Shown here: positions 10,634-18,637 of the stretch, in pieces | Layout: every line of letters starts with the position of its first letter | Numbering within the stretch: position 1 is the first letter of the stretch | Origin: Xanthomonas codiaei | GTDB taxonomy: Bacteria; Pseudomonadota; Gammaproteobacteria; Xanthomonadales; Xanthomonadaceae | Length of the DNA: 37,967 nucleotides | Direction: 5' to 3' | NCBI RefSeq assembly: GCF_002939785.1 | Contig: NZ_MDEC01000039.1 | Span: forward strand, 1-37,967 | Made by a program: the position numbers and the translations under genes | Notes under the pieces: generated by a model | Database searches by the model: none | The model's input: the letters and a program-made list of their open reading frames with translations, nothing else | Told to the model about the DNA's origin: nothing

Positions 10634-10808
10634 GGCACACCTTGTCGAGCTAGCCTTCTAGTATGCCGCAGCGCACCGGGCTTGGCAGCGGGCAAAAAAG
10701 TTGCAGCTGCATCCTTTTGACTGAGCCTGACGTAACGTGGTGGTGCACCGGAGCGAACTCTTGTCCCGGTTGGTTACTCTCACGCTGCAGCCACTGCCGG
10801 AGCCTGCC

Positions 10809-11777
10809 ATGTCGTTTCGCGATGCCTTCAAACTGCCCGCCAGTCAGATCACCGATGAGTCCGTCTACCGCGAGCGGCGTCGGCTGCTGCAGCTGTTGGC
10901 ATTGACCCCGGCAATCGGCGTGGCCGGTTGCGCCGAGGCCGACCCGCCACCGCCGCCCAAGACCGTGGTGACTCCGGCGCAGGCGCGCAGCGGCTTCCGC
11001 ACCGCCGAAGAGCTGACCAAGCTGGAAGACGTCACCAGCTACAACAACTTCTACGAGTTCGGCACCGACAAGACCGACCCGTCGAAGGCGGCCAAGACGC
11101 TCAAGCTGTCGCCATGGTCGGTGAAGGTCGGCGGCGAATGCGAAAAACCCGGCAGCCTGTCGCTGGATGAGCTGCTCAAGGGCGTCGCCTCGGAAGAGCG
11201 CATCTACCGGCTGCGCTGCGTGGAAGGCTGGTCGATGGTGATCCCGTGGACCGGCGTGCCGCTGGGCGAGGTGCTCAAGCGCTTTGCGCCGACCTCCAAG
11301 GCCAGGTACGTGGCCTTCACCACGCTGGCTGACCCGCAGCAGATGCCGGGCGTGCGCTACCGTTCCATCAACTGGCCGTATCGCGAAGGCCTGCGGATCG
11401 ACGAGGCGATGCACCCGCTGACCCTGTTGGCCACCGGCCTGTACGGCAAGCCGCTGCCGCAGCAGAACGGTGCGCCGCTGCGGTTGGTGGTGCCGTGGAA
11501 GTACGGCTTCAAGAGCATCAAGTCGATCGTGGAAATCCGCTTCGTCGAGAAGATGCCCGAGACCGCCTGGCACGATCTGCAGCCGTCCGAATACGGGTTC
11601 TTTTCCAACGTCAACCCGGCCGTGGACCATCCGCGCTGGAGCCAGAAGACCGAGCGCCGCATTGCCGGTACCGCCAGCAAGCTGTTTGCCGAGCGCATCG
11701 CGACCAAGCCGTTCAACGGCTACGCCGATCAGGTCGCCTCGCTGTATGCGGGGATGGACCTGAAAAAGTGGTTCTAG
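10809..11777 (+). CDS. msrP: Protein-methionine-sulfoxide reductase, molybdopterin catalytic subunit
   Basis: A 322-residue periplasmic enzyme of the MsrP/YedY family that reduces oxidised methionines in envelope proteins. The N-terminus carries a twin-arginine-type signal ([20 protein letters not shown], about residues 20-39), as expected for a cofactor-loaded exported enzyme; a Cys follows directly after GVAG. The molybdenum-ligating cysteine is Cys137 in [15 protein letters not shown]. Family motifs near the C-terminus include [14 protein letters not shown] and [14 protein letters not shown] 10809 (MSFRDAF) is preferred to an upstream in-frame GTG-rich region. It is followed by msrQ, its membrane electron donor, with a REPIN-like dyad in the spacer. 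Confidence 0.95.
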   Translation: MSFRDAFKLPASQITDESVYRERRRLLQLLALTPAIGVAGCAEADPPPPPKTVVTPAQARSGFRTAEELTKLEDVTSYNNFYEFGTDKTDPSKAAKTLKLSPWSVKVGGECEKPGSLSLDELLKGVASEERIYRLRCVEGWSMVIPWTGVPLGEVLKRFAPTSKARYVAFTTLADPQQMPGVRYRSINWPYREGLRIDEAMHPLTLLATGLYGKPLPQQNGAPLRLVVPWKYGFKSIKSIVEIRFVEKMPETAWHDLQPSEYGFFSNVNPAVDHPRWSQKTERRIAGTASKLFAERIATKPFNGYADQVASLYAGMDLKKWF

Positions 11778-11811
11778 CCGTGTAAACCCGACACGCTGAT
11801 ATCGACCTGCG

Positions 11812-11882
11812 GTACGAGCGCACCCGGGCGCGAAGGGCCTTACCGGTCCGGTAACGCCTGTCGCGGCCAGGTCCGCTCCTAC
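11812..11882. repeat. REPIN-like inverted repeat between msrP and msrQ
   Basis: The left arm runs GTACGAGCGCACCCGGGCGC... and the right arm, read on the other strand, GTAGGAGCGGACCTGGCCGC.... The arms match over about 35 bases with a few differences and meet at TTACCGGTCCGGTAA near 11840-11854. GTAG-headed arms facing each other are the layout of REP doublets mobilised by RAYT enzymes. Transcribed, it would form one long hairpin in the msrP-msrQ message. Confidence 0.7.
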
Positions 11883-11923
11883 GTTTCATGCCCGCGCGGC
11901 ATTGTTTCCTTCTTCGAGATCGC

Positions 11924-12580
11924 ATGGCCAAGTCCTCCGTCCCCCTGATCGCCGCCAAGACCCTGGTGCATGTCGCCGCGCTGGCGCCGATCGCACTGCT
12001 CGCCTGGCAGTTCTGGCAGGTGTGGCAGACCGGTAGCGACGCCCTGGGCGCCGATCCGGTGGCCGAGATCGAGCATCGCACCGGGCTGTGGGCGCTGCGT
12101 TTTCTGTTGATCACCCTGGCGATCACACCGCTGCGCCAGCTCACCGGCCAGGCGGTAGTGATCCGCTTCCGGCGCATGCTGGGGCTGTATGCGTTCTTCT
12201 ATGCCAGCGTGCATCTGGCGGTGTATCTCAGCCTGGACCTGCGCGGCTTCTGGACGCAGATCTTCGAAGAGATCCTCAAGCGTCCCTACATCACGGTGGG
12301 CTTTGCCGCATGGCTGCTATTGCTGCCGCTGGCGATCACTTCCACCCAGGGCTGGATGCGCCGGCTCAAGCGCAACTGGGGCCGGCTGCATCAGCTGATC
12401 TACCCGATCGGGGTACTGGCGGTGCTGCACTTCTGGTGGCTGGTGAAGTCCGATATCCGCGAGCCGGCGCTGTATGCCGGCATACTCGCCGCCCTGCTGG
12501 GCTGGCGGGTCTGGAAAAAACTCAGCGCGCGCCGAACCACAGCAAGGCGCTCAGCGCCGCCGCCAGCAGCACCGCGCTGA
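11924..12580 (+). CDS. msrQ: Heme-binding membrane subunit of the MsrPQ reductase
   Basis: A 218-residue integral membrane b-type cytochrome (MsrQ/YedZ, ferric-reductase-like fold) that passes electrons from the quinone pool to periplasmic MsrP. About six hydrophobic segments are visible, for example VAALAPIALLAWQFW, LRFLLITLAITPL and VLAVLHFWWLV. Conserved histidines that could bind heme occur in ASVHLAVYL, RLHQLIYP and VLHFWW. The start MAKSSVPLIAAK at 11924 fits the family length. It follows msrP in one transcription unit, 146 bases downstream. Its basic, Pro/Ala-rich tail overlaps by 59 bases the 3' end of the FHA gene on the opposite strand. Confidence 0.93.
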   Translation: MAKSSVPLIAAKTLVHVAALAPIALLAWQFWQVWQTGSDALGADPVAEIEHRTGLWALRFLLITLAITPLRQLTGQAVVIRFRRMLGLYAFFYASVHLAVYLSLDLRGFWTQIFEEILKRPYITVGFAAWLLLLPLAITSTQGWMRRLKRNWGRLHQLIYPIGVLAVLHFWWLVKSDIREPALYAGILAALLGWRVWKKLSARRTTARRSAPPPAAPR

Positions 12581-13379
12581 GCAGCAGCCACGGCCAGCGG
12601 GCGACCTTCATCGGCGCACGCACCGGTTCGGCCACTGCGCGCGGCGGCGGTGGCGGCTCGGAATCGGGGATATCCCATGTCGTGCCGTGATGGATGCGCG
12701 GCACCTCCACCACGAACCGGTGGCGGGCGTCGAACACCACCTGGTCGCCGGCTTGCAGCCAGCCATCGCGCACCTGCACGCCGTTGATCCAGCTACCCTC
12801 TTCCGAGCCCAGATCGCGGATCAGCACACGGTCGCCGTGGCGCTCCAGGCGCGCGTGCTGCGCGCTGAAGGCCGGATCGTCGATGACGATGTCCGCGGCC
12901 GGGTCGCTGCCGACCAGGCGCGAGCGATCCAGGGTGAAGCTGCGCCCGTGATGGCGCCCACCCAACCCGCGCAGCAACAGGCAGACCTCGCCGAGGCCGG
13001 CATCGTCGGGCGGCAGATCGTTGGCTGGGGCACTGGAGGGCGCACTGCGCAGCAGCATCTCCACGCCATCGGCGTAGATCGCATCGCCGGGCCGCAGCAA
13101 GGCCATGCGACGCACCGGGCGTCCGTTGACGTGGATGCCGCGGATGCCGTTGGCCACCTGCAGCCACAGGCCGCGCTGGTCCAGGCAGAACTGCGCCAAC
13201 AGCAGCGCCCCCTGCGCATCGGCCACCACCCGCACGCTGCCGGAGGCATGCCGTACGATCCGGTGGACGCCGGGCTTGAGGGAATGATCCGGCTGCTGCC
13301 GGTGGGTGAAATGAACTTGCAGGTCGCGCACCGGCCGCAGCCTAGCAGGTTTGCCGTCGAGAGCGGCCAACCAGCGCAT
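12522..13379 (-). CDS. FHA-domain protein with C-terminal membrane anchor
   Basis: A 285-residue protein. The C-proximal FHA domain (about residues 135-220) has the phosphothreonine-binding elements LVGSD, SAQHARLERHGDR and GSWINGV, with the conserved Ser, His and Asn. An N-terminal region (about 30-110; GVHRIVR..., ...HVNGRPVRRMALLRPGD) resembles a second, degenerate FHA fold. A Pro run (EPPPPPRAVAEP) leads to a single C-terminal hydrophobic segment (WPWLLLSAVLLAAALSALLW) with three or four residues after it, so the protein looks tail-anchored with FHA domains in the cytoplasm. No kinase or phosphatase gene is adjacent, so its phospho-partner is unknown. Its 3' end overlaps msrQ. The start ATG 13379 is the first available. 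Confidence 0.85.
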   Translation of the reverse strand: MRWLAALDGKPARLRPVRDLQVHFTHRQQPDHSLKPGVHRIVRHASGSVRVVADAQGALLLAQFCLDQRGLWLQVANGIRGIHVNGRPVRRMALLRPGDAIYADGVEMLLRSAPSSAPANDLPPDDAGLGEVCLLLRGLGGRHHGRSFTLDRSRLVGSDPAADIVIDDPAFSAQHARLERHGDRVLIRDLGSEEGSWINGVQVRDGWLQAGDQVVFDARHRFVVEVPRIHHGTTWDIPDSEPPPPPRAVAEPVRAPMKVARWPWLLLSAVLLAAALSALLWFGAR

Positions 13380-13567
13380 CGCGCCAGCGCGGCGGCGGCC
13401 AATTCGCGTCGATAAGGCGCTGCGTACGCGACCAGGCCCGGGCCTCGGCGACGGTTCGCAACGTTAGCTCGCCACCATGCTGGCCTGGCGCGATGCATGA
13501 CCGCACTTGGAGCCAGGCGCGCGCATGCGCACAATGCGCGCCTACTTTCGTATCACCCAGGCACCTC

Positions 13568-13843
13568 ATGTCCAGCATCGATATCCGCCACGACCATTCC
13601 TTGACGCCGGCACAGGCCCGCGCAGCGATCGACGAGGCGGCGCGCAAGCTCACCGATCGCTACGGCGTGGCCTCGCACTGGGAAGGCGACACCTTGCGCA
13701 TCTCGCGGTCGGGCGTGGATGGCGCGATCGCCCTGCTGCCGCAGCAGGTGCATGTGACGGCCGAGCTTGGCTTCCTGCTGTCGGCGATGCAGCCGATGGT
13801 GGAATCGGAAATCCGTCGGCTGTTGTCGGAAAAGCTGGCCTGA
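13568..13843 (+). CDS. Polyhydroxyalkanoic acid system family protein
   Basis: A 91-residue protein of the small PHA-granule-associated family (TIGR02610 type). It opens MSSIDIRHDHSLTPAQARA, followed by an amphipathic alpha/beta pattern (EAARKLTDRYGVASHWEGDT; LRISRSGVDGAIALLPQQVH) and ends in SEIRRLLSEKLA. Members are found beside phasin and PHA genes; their molecular role is not well defined. The ATG at 13568 after GCACCTC is chosen over an in-frame upstream ATG at 13493, whose added residues are not family-like. It precedes the phasin gene by about 160 bases, which supports a joint role at polyester granules or in related stress biology. Confidence 0.85.
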   Translation: MSSIDIRHDHSLTPAQARAAIDEAARKLTDRYGVASHWEGDTLRISRSGVDGAIALLPQQVHVTAELGFLLSAMQPMVESEIRRLLSEKLA

Positions 13844-14002
13844 GCGCGTCGCCGCTGCCGCTGCTTCAGCGCCAAGTCACCCGCCCCGCGCGCGATGGGC
13901 GGATGCTTGTGCAGGCCTGACCGGACTGCGTTTCACCTGTCCGATGCAAGGCCGGCACTAGGGTGAACCCAACGTCACTTCGGCAATCGACAGGAGCATC
14001 GC

Positions 14003-14569
14003 ATGACGACCGGATACGATCAGAACGGCAACCGCGACACCGCGGCTTCGGGCTTCCAGGCCCAGGCGGAGCAGATTTCGCGCCGGCTCGGCGAATCGGC
14101 GCAGACCGTGTGGCTGGCCGGGCTAGGTGCACTCGGGCGCGTGCAGAGCGAAGGCAGCAAGTTGTTCGACTCGCTGGTGCGCGAAGGCGCCGCCTACGAG
14201 CGCAGCGGCCAGCGCAAGGCGGCCGACAGCGTGGACGAACTGCGCGAGGAGGTGGAAACCCAGTTCGAGCAGGCCCGTGACACCGCGGTACGTGGCTGGG
14301 ACAAGCTGGGCAAGGCCTTCGACGAGCGCGTCAAGGGCGTGCTGCGCACGCTCAACATCCCCGAGCAGGAAGAACTGGAGAACCTGCGCCGCGAGGTCGA
14401 GTCGCTCAAGGCCCAGGTACGGGCCAACACCGCGGCCACCAAGCGCGCCAACCGCACCGCCAACCAGGCCGCGCAGGCCGCCAGCAGCGACTCCGCAGGT
14501 GGCGGCAGCTCGACCGGCGCCAGCGGTGCATCCACCACCGGCAATGCCGCGGCATTCGACGGCGAGTAA
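14003..14569 (+). CDS. Phasin family protein (PHA granule-associated)
   Basis: A 188-residue phasin (PhaF/PhaI-like, TIGR01837 type). The core, about residues 20-150, is almost wholly helical with heptad character (WLAGLGALGRVQSEGSKLFD; LREEVETQFEQARD; NLRREVESLKAQV). It ends in an Ala/Ser/Gly-rich low-complexity tail (ASSDSAGGGSSTGASGAS). In contrast to PhaF proteins there is no long AAKP histone-like tail. The conserved motif RVKGVLRTLNIPEQEELE sits at the centre. Phasins coat polyhydroxyalkanoate granules and can act as chaperones. The start follows GACAGGAGCATCGC. Downstream lie a dyad and a large hairpin (14687-14797). Confidence 0.92.
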   Translation: MTTGYDQNGNRDTAASGFQAQAEQISRRLGESAQTVWLAGLGALGRVQSEGSKLFDSLVREGAAYERSGQRKAADSVDELREEVETQFEQARDTAVRGWDKLGKAFDERVKGVLRTLNIPEQEELENLRREVESLKAQVRANTAATKRANRTANQAAQAASSDSAGGGSSTGASGASTTGNAAAFDGE

Positions 14570-14686
14570 TGCCCGGTTCGCGCGGGCGGGCGGGTTGCCA
14601 TCATCGGAGCGTCGCGCTGGATGCGGTGCGCGCTCCGAGCGCGGTTCTGGCAATGCACGGACGGCGGTTTTGCTGTGAGCCTTGCG

Positions 14687-14718
14687 ATGTTGCAAAGCAA
14701 CATGGTTTTGCAGACAAT
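14687..14718 (+). promoter_or_regulatory. Putative sigma-70 promoter within a perfect dyad
   Basis: TTGCAA (14690-14695) and GACAAT (14713-14718) are separated by 17 bases and match the -35/-10 consensus moderately. The -35 lies inside the perfect dyad ATGTTGC-AAA-GCAACAT (14687-14703), a likely repressor site. The dyad resembles TGC-Nn-GCA sites bound by PhaR-type PHA regulators, which would suit the neighbouring phasin; this is a suggestion only. Confidence 0.35.
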
Positions 14719-14724
14719 CGGGAA

Positions 14725-14797
14725 CGACCCGCCAGTCCCGCTTCATGAAGTCCGTTTGCTCCCCTCCCCTCACGGCTTCGGACTGGCGGGTCTTTCG
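14725..14797 (+). ncRNA. Candidate small RNA with C-rich loop (or long-loop phasin terminator)
   Basis: GACCCGCCAGTCC (14726-14738) pairs perfectly with GGACTGGCGGGTC (14780-14792), followed by TTTCG. The 41-base loop contains the small palindrome CTTCATGAAG and the pyrimidine tract CTCCCCTCCCCTC, complementary to purine-rich ribosome binding sites. A promoter-like pair places the transcript start about at the base of the stem. C-rich exposed loops are typical of trans-acting regulatory RNAs, including some known in Xanthomonas. The short T run makes the terminator weak; a simple 3'-end structure for the phasin message is the main alternative. Confidence 0.4.
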
Positions 14798-14906
14798 CTG
14801 CCTGGATCACGGCTCGTGACATCTCCGCCAGCGATCCATTGACGAATCCCGCGCGAAGGATTCTTCTAGAGGCATCGATTCGTAATACGCGCCATACCTT
14901 CGCTTG

Positions 14907-15899
14907 ATGCTTATGCCTTCCTGGATCCTGGCGCTCCTGGCTGCACTGCTGCTCTGGCTGGCGGTGTGCGCCTACCTCTGGTTGGTGCGACGTCGCGCCA
15001 ACGAAACCACCGAAGGCGTGCGCGCCCTGGCAGCCATGCATTGGCGCGACTTTTCCGCGGTGGTGCTGCGTGTCTTGCAGGACCAGCGTGGCTGGCAACC
15101 GACCCAGCTGCCGCAGGACGGCCTGCCGACCGCCGACTTCATGATGCAGACCGATCACGGCACCCGCCTGGTGGCCTGTAAACACGGTCGCGGCTACCGC
15201 ATCGGCGTGGCGGCGGTGAATGAGCTGGGCGCGATGGCCCGCCTGGCCGGTGCCGGTGGCGGCGTGATGGTGACCGAAGGGCGCATGGAGCGCGAAGGCC
15301 TGGCCGCTGCCGAAAAACAATCCATCGAAGTACTGGACGGCATCCGCCTGTGGCCCCTGCTCAAGCCCTATCTGCCGGGGGATGTGGAAACCGGCGTGGT
15401 GGGCATGGCCAGGCGACGGGCCATCCGCCACAGCATCATCGCCGGTGCTGCACTGGCCACGCTGGCGCTGGTGGCGGTTGTGGGGCTGCGTCCGCCGGAG
15501 CCCACCCCGACGTCCGCCCCCGTTGCCGCGGCCCCGCGCGCTGCAGCAGGCACGCCCCCGCCGGCGACGCCGGCCGCGTCTGCCGTGCCGCCTGTCGTAG
15601 CCACACCGGCACCCACTCCCTCACCAGCAGCGAATGCCACCGAACCGGACGCGGAAACGCTGCAGGGCTACCGCCGCGATGTCTCCAAGGCCCTGGCACA
15701 GAAACCCGGCCTGGTGCGCGGCATCTGGATCACGCAAGCCACGCTGGCGGTGGATCGCACCATCGAGGACAGCGCCGCGTGGCCGCTGATCTGCGAGGAA
15801 CTGAAGCGCTACCCGTATCTGCGCACCGTGCGCGTGCAGCTCAATCCGCGCGCAGGGGTGGCAGAACCGGTGCGTTGGCGGCAGTGCACGACGATTTGA
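14907..15899 (+). CDS. Membrane-anchored Mrr-like restriction-endonuclease-fold protein
   Basis: A 330-residue protein not assigned a precise function. An N-terminal membrane segment (residues 6-27, WILALLAALLLWLAVCAYLW) precedes a domain at about 40-155 that resembles the Mrr/restriction-endonuclease-like fold: GLPTADFMMQTDHGTRLVAC KHG, then GGGVMVTEGRMEREGLAAA and a closing LDGIRLWPLL. Asp77 and Lys92 of the D...QxK core are present, but the Gln is Ala90 and the usual upstream Glu is Ser50. A second membrane segment (about 177-194) leads to an Ala/Pro/Thr-rich linker (about 197-245) and a C-terminal domain with cysteines in PLICEELKRYPYL and RWRQCTTI. It may no longer cut DNA. Alternative starts are TTG 14904 and ATG 14913. 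Confidence 0.7.
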   Translation: MLMPSWILALLAALLLWLAVCAYLWLVRRRANETTEGVRALAAMHWRDFSAVVLRVLQDQRGWQPTQLPQDGLPTADFMMQTDHGTRLVACKHGRGYRIGVAAVNELGAMARLAGAGGGVMVTEGRMEREGLAAAEKQSIEVLDGIRLWPLLKPYLPGDVETGVVGMARRRAIRHSIIAGAALATLALVAVVGLRPPEPTPTSAPVAAAPRAAAGTPPPATPAASAVPPVVATPAPTPSPAANATEPDAETLQGYRRDVSKALAQKPGLVRGIWITQATLAVDRTIEDSAAWPLICEELKRYPYLRTVRVQLNPRAGVAEPVRWRQCTTI

Positions 15900-15900
15900 G

Positions 15901-15933
15901 TTCGGGATTCGGGAATCGGGATTGGGGATTGGC
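15901..15933 (+). repeat. Short GGGATT-type heptamer tract
   Basis: About four to five imperfect 7-base units (TTCGGGA, TTCGGGA, ATCGGGA, TTGGGGA, ...) start right after the stop codon of the Mrr-like gene. The same unit forms the longer tract at 26566-26656. Confidence 0.8.
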
Positions 15934-16274
15934 GCGGTGAGAGGTATGTCATGCCAGTGCGCCAGTCTGGTTGCGAGGTGAGGGACACTAGGTTGTCGCT
16001 GTAGTTGATCCACTTCGTGTGGTCTGGTGTTTGCGCGACAGACGGTGCGACTCGTTAGCTGCGTTCTTGATGGCGGTTGACGGAGATGCTGCAGCAACTG
16101 TGCGTGAATAGCCATCGCCGCGGCGCTTGCGTGACCGTCACCAGGCGGCCCTCGTTCCCCACTGCGACCGCACGGGAGCGCTCGCTCGCGGACGATCTGG
16201 TGATGCGGATGCCTGGCAGCGCTGCCGGAGCTACCGCATCGCAGAGGTGCTGTACGCCCTTCCACGCGCTGCTT
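15934..16274. other. Intergenic region without recognisable content
   Basis: About 340 bases between the heptamer tract and the 3' end of hutC. No ORF with a credible start, no family resemblance and no clear terminator for either converging gene were found. Confidence 0.5.
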
Positions 16275-17012
16275 TCAGCGCATCCCCGGCGCGAAACGCG
16301 CCACCAGGTCGTAGGAGCCGCCCAGGAACAGCTGGCGTACGTAGGTCACCGGCTGTTCGCCGCGCCAGGTGTGGCGGTCGATGACCAGACAGGCGGCACC
16401 TTCGTCCACCTGCAACTGCCTGGCCTGCGCGGCGTCGGCGCCGACGGCGCTGATGCGGTGTTCGGCGCGCGTCCACGGCACGTTGCGCAGCAGCCAGCTA
16501 CCCGGCGCCAGCTCGGTGAACGGCTGCGCCAGGGCATCCGGCACGGTGGTGATATCGATCACGCGCTGCTCCAGCGCGAACGGGCTGCCATCGGCCAGAT
16601 GCACGCTTTCCAGCGCCAGCAGCTTGCCGGTGCTGCCCAGCGCACGCTCCTGCGGCACCCGCTGGCGCACGTTGCGCAGCCGCCGCGAGAGCAGCGAGAA
16701 GCTGTAGCGGTGACCGCGCGCGGTCATTTCCACTTCGATGTCCGGGATCGAGAGCGCTACCTGTTCCAGATGCGGATGCGGCCGCGCCACGAACGAGCCG
16801 GTACGGCGACGACGCTCGATCATGCCGGCGTCGGCCAGCAGGCCAAGCACCTTGTTGACCGTCATGCGCGAGCAGCCGTATTGCGCCATCAGCTCGTGCT
16901 CCGGCGGAATGCGGTGCCCGGGCGGCCAGTCGCCACTGTGGATCCGTCGCTCCAGATCCTGCCGGATGCGTTGGTGCAAGGTGCCGGGCGCGGCGATGGG
17001 GATGGCGGTCAA
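16275..17012 (-). CDS. hutC: Histidine utilisation repressor, GntR family
   Basis: A 245-residue GntR/HutC regulator. The winged helix-turn-helix is at about residues 12-80 ([20 protein letters not shown], ...[20 protein letters not shown]). The UTRA ligand-binding domain covers about 95-240 ([10 protein letters not shown]; ...[19 protein letters not shown]). HutC proteins repress hut genes and are released by urocanate. Here the gene is downstream of hutF on the minus strand, and the likely operator TGTATATACA lies between hutF and hutI. The ATG at 17012 gives normal family length. A copy of the dispersed hairpin repeat occupies the spacer between hutF and hutC. Confidence 0.95.
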   Translation of the reverse strand: MTAIPIAAPGTLHQRIRQDLERRIHSGDWPPGHRIPPEHELMAQYGCSRMTVNKVLGLLADAGMIERRRRTGSFVARPHPHLEQVALSIPDIEVEMTARGHRYSFSLLSRRLRNVRQRVPQERALGSTGKLLALESVHLADGSPFALEQRVIDITTVPDALAQPFTELAPGSWLLRNVPWTRAEHRISAVGADAAQARQLQVDEGAACLVIDRHTWRGEQPVTYVRQLFLGGSYDLVARFAPGMR

Positions 17013-17070
17013 AGCAGAGGTCTCCGGTCAGGCCTGCATTGTGCGCGCATCCGCTTAGACCAGCTAACGG

Positions 17071-17182
17071 AACGACTGCGCTCACCGCCAGGCGGGCGCG
17101 GCGCTTGCTCGGACTCGGCATGTACCCCTTCGTACATTCCGGTTGCTCCGCGCCGTCCGCGCCCACCCGACGACTGCTCGCC
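17071..17182 (+). repeat. Dispersed ~110-bp hairpin repeat, copy 2 (best preserved)
   Basis: The core palindrome ATGTAC-CCCTTC-GTACAT lies at 17120-17137. Outside it, the left arm GGCGGGCGCGGCGCTTGCTC and the right arm, read on the other strand, GGTGGGCGCGGACGGCGCGG pair imperfectly, so the element can fold into one long hairpin. It aligns with 3501-3612 (same orientation) and 37745-37850 (inverted). It lies between the hutF stop and hutC start. Confidence 0.8.
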
Positions 17183-17200
17183 ACGCTCTGCGAGCCGCTT

Positions 17201-18577
17201 TTAGGTGCCCAGCACTGTTCGCAGGATTTGCGCAAAACGCGTGGCGATCCGCGCGCGGCCCACATGCTGGCCGTCGCGCACCACCGGCCGGCCGTTGCGC
17301 CAGACGTTGCGGACCGCAGTGCCGCGCGCGGCAAACAGCCAACTATCCAGCACCGCATCGTCGCTGCGTGCCAGCAAGGCCGGATGCGTCAGGTCCAGCT
17401 CCACCAGGTCGGCGGCCGCACCGACCCGTATCCCGTGCTGCGCGATGCCGAGGGCCTGCGCCGCCCCCTCACCGGCGCGCTCGTACAACCAGCGGCCGCT
17501 GGAAACCTGCGCCGGCGCCAGCACATTGCGCGCCTGCAGCGTCAGCCGCTGGCCGTATTCGAGCAGGCGCAGCTCTTGGGCGGCATCGATCAACACGTTC
17601 GAGTCCGAGCCGACGCCGAAGCGACCACCGGCCGCGGCAAAGGCCTGCATCGGAAAGATTCCGTCGCCCAGGTTGGCTTCGGTGATCGGGCACAGCCCGA
17701 CCACGGCGCCGCGTTGCGCCATCGCCTGCACCTCGCTGGCGGTGACATGCGTGGCGTGCACCAGACACCAGCGCGTATCCACCGGCGCATTGGCCAGCAG
17801 CCACTCCACCGGCCGCTGGCCCGACCACGCCAGGCAGGCGTCGACCTCGCGCTGCTGCTCGGCGATATGGATATGTATCGGCCCCTCGGTGAGCGGCTGC
17901 AGGTCCAGCAGTTGCTGCGGCGTGACCGCACGCAGGCTATGCGGCGCAAGCCCGAGCACGGCATCCGGCAGCGCCTTGAGGCCGTGCCGGCAGTCGTCGA
18001 GCAGGCGCGCGAAACCGTCGATGTCGTGGATCAGCCGTCGCTGCGCCGCGCTCGGTGCGGCGCCGCCAAAATCCGAGTGCGCATAGAACACCGGCAGCAG
18101 GGTCAGCCCGATCCCGGTAGTGGCCGCGGCCGCCGCGATGCGCGCGGACATTTCGCCGGCCTGCGCATAGGGCGTGCCGCTGGTGCTGTGGTGCAGGTAG
18201 TGGAATTCGCCGACCCGGGTGAAGCCGCTCTCCAGCATCTCCACATAGGCCTGCTCGGCGATCGCCTGCAGGCTGTCCGGATCGAGCCGGTCGACGAAGC
18301 GGTACATCAGCTCGCGCCAGCTCCAGAAGCTGTCGCCGCTGCGCCCGCCGACCTCGGTCAGCCCGGCCATGCCGCGCTGGAAGCCATGACTGTGCAGGTT
18401 GCCCAGGCCGGGCAGCAACACTTCGCAGCGGATATCGCCGCCAGCGGGTGTGGCCTGCGGCTGCACCGAGACGATGCGCCCTTGCGCCAGCGCGATCCGC
18501 ACCTGGCTGGCCCAGCCATCCGGCAACAAGGCCCGGGCGGCCCAAAACACCTGCGCATGTGCCTGCTCGTCTGCCAC
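17201..18577 (-). CDS. hutF: Formimidoylglutamate deiminase
   Basis: A 458-residue amidohydrolase-fold enzyme converting N-formimino-L-glutamate to N-formyl-L-glutamate and ammonia, the branch of histidine degradation used with HutG. Metal-site motifs are visible: [38 protein letters not shown] and [10 protein letters not shown]. The start is a GTG at 18577 with GGAGGT about six bases upstream; the frame is open much further upstream but there overlaps hutI in antisense and has no family resemblance. Transcribed divergently from hutI from a shared 60-bp spacer; hutC follows it. Confidence 0.95.
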   Translation of the reverse strand: MADEQAHAQVFWAARALLPDGWASQVRIALAQGRIVSVQPQATPAGGDIRCEVLLPGLGNLHSHGFQRGMAGLTEVGGRSGDSFWSWRELMYRFVDRLDPDSLQAIAEQAYVEMLESGFTRVGEFHYLHHSTSGTPYAQAGEMSARIAAAAATTGIGLTLLPVFYAHSDFGGAAPSAAQRRLIHDIDGFARLLDDCRHGLKALPDAVLGLAPHSLRAVTPQQLLDLQPLTEGPIHIHIAEQQREVDACLAWSGQRPVEWLLANAPVDTRWCLVHATHVTASEVQAMAQRGAVVGLCPITEANLGDGIFPMQAFAAAGGRFGVGSDSNVLIDAAQELRLLEYGQRLTLQARNVLAPAQVSSGRWLYERAGEGAAQALGIAQHGIRVGAAADLVELDLTHPALLARSDDAVLDSWLFAARGTAVRNVWRNGRPVVRDGQHVGRARIATRFAQILRTVLGT

Positions 18578-18637
18578 TGGACACCTCCGATTGACGACCC
18601 TATTGTATATACATATCAGACACCCCGAGCCTGCGCC
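18578..18637. promoter_or_regulatory. Divergent hutF/hutI promoter with HutC-type operator
   Basis: The 60-bp spacer holds the perfect palindrome TGTATATACA at 18604-18613, in a local AT-rich island. On the minus strand TACAAT within it could serve as the hutF -10; on the plus strand TATATA could do so for hutI. HutC and related GntR repressors in other gammaproteobacteria bind palindromes of TGTA...TACA type. One site blocking both promoters would give coordinated urocanate induction. Confidence 0.75.

Larger units (their letters stand above)
14570..14906. other. Structured intergenic region after the phasin gene
   Basis: About 337 bases without an ORF of note. It contains the dyad ATGTTGCAAAGCAACAT (14687-14703), the promoter-like pair overlapping it, and a 13-bp perfect inverted repeat at 14726-14738/14780-14792. 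A shorter GC hairpin (CGGAGCG 14605-14611 with CGCTCCG 14631-14637) lies nearer the phasin stop. The rest, 14800-14900, shows nothing recognisable. Confidence 0.6.

Noticed and set aside
17039..18637. Long plus-strand open frame upstream of hutI
   Set aside because: It is antisense to hutF, which has complete family motifs and a good ribosome binding site; the extension has no resemblance to any family.
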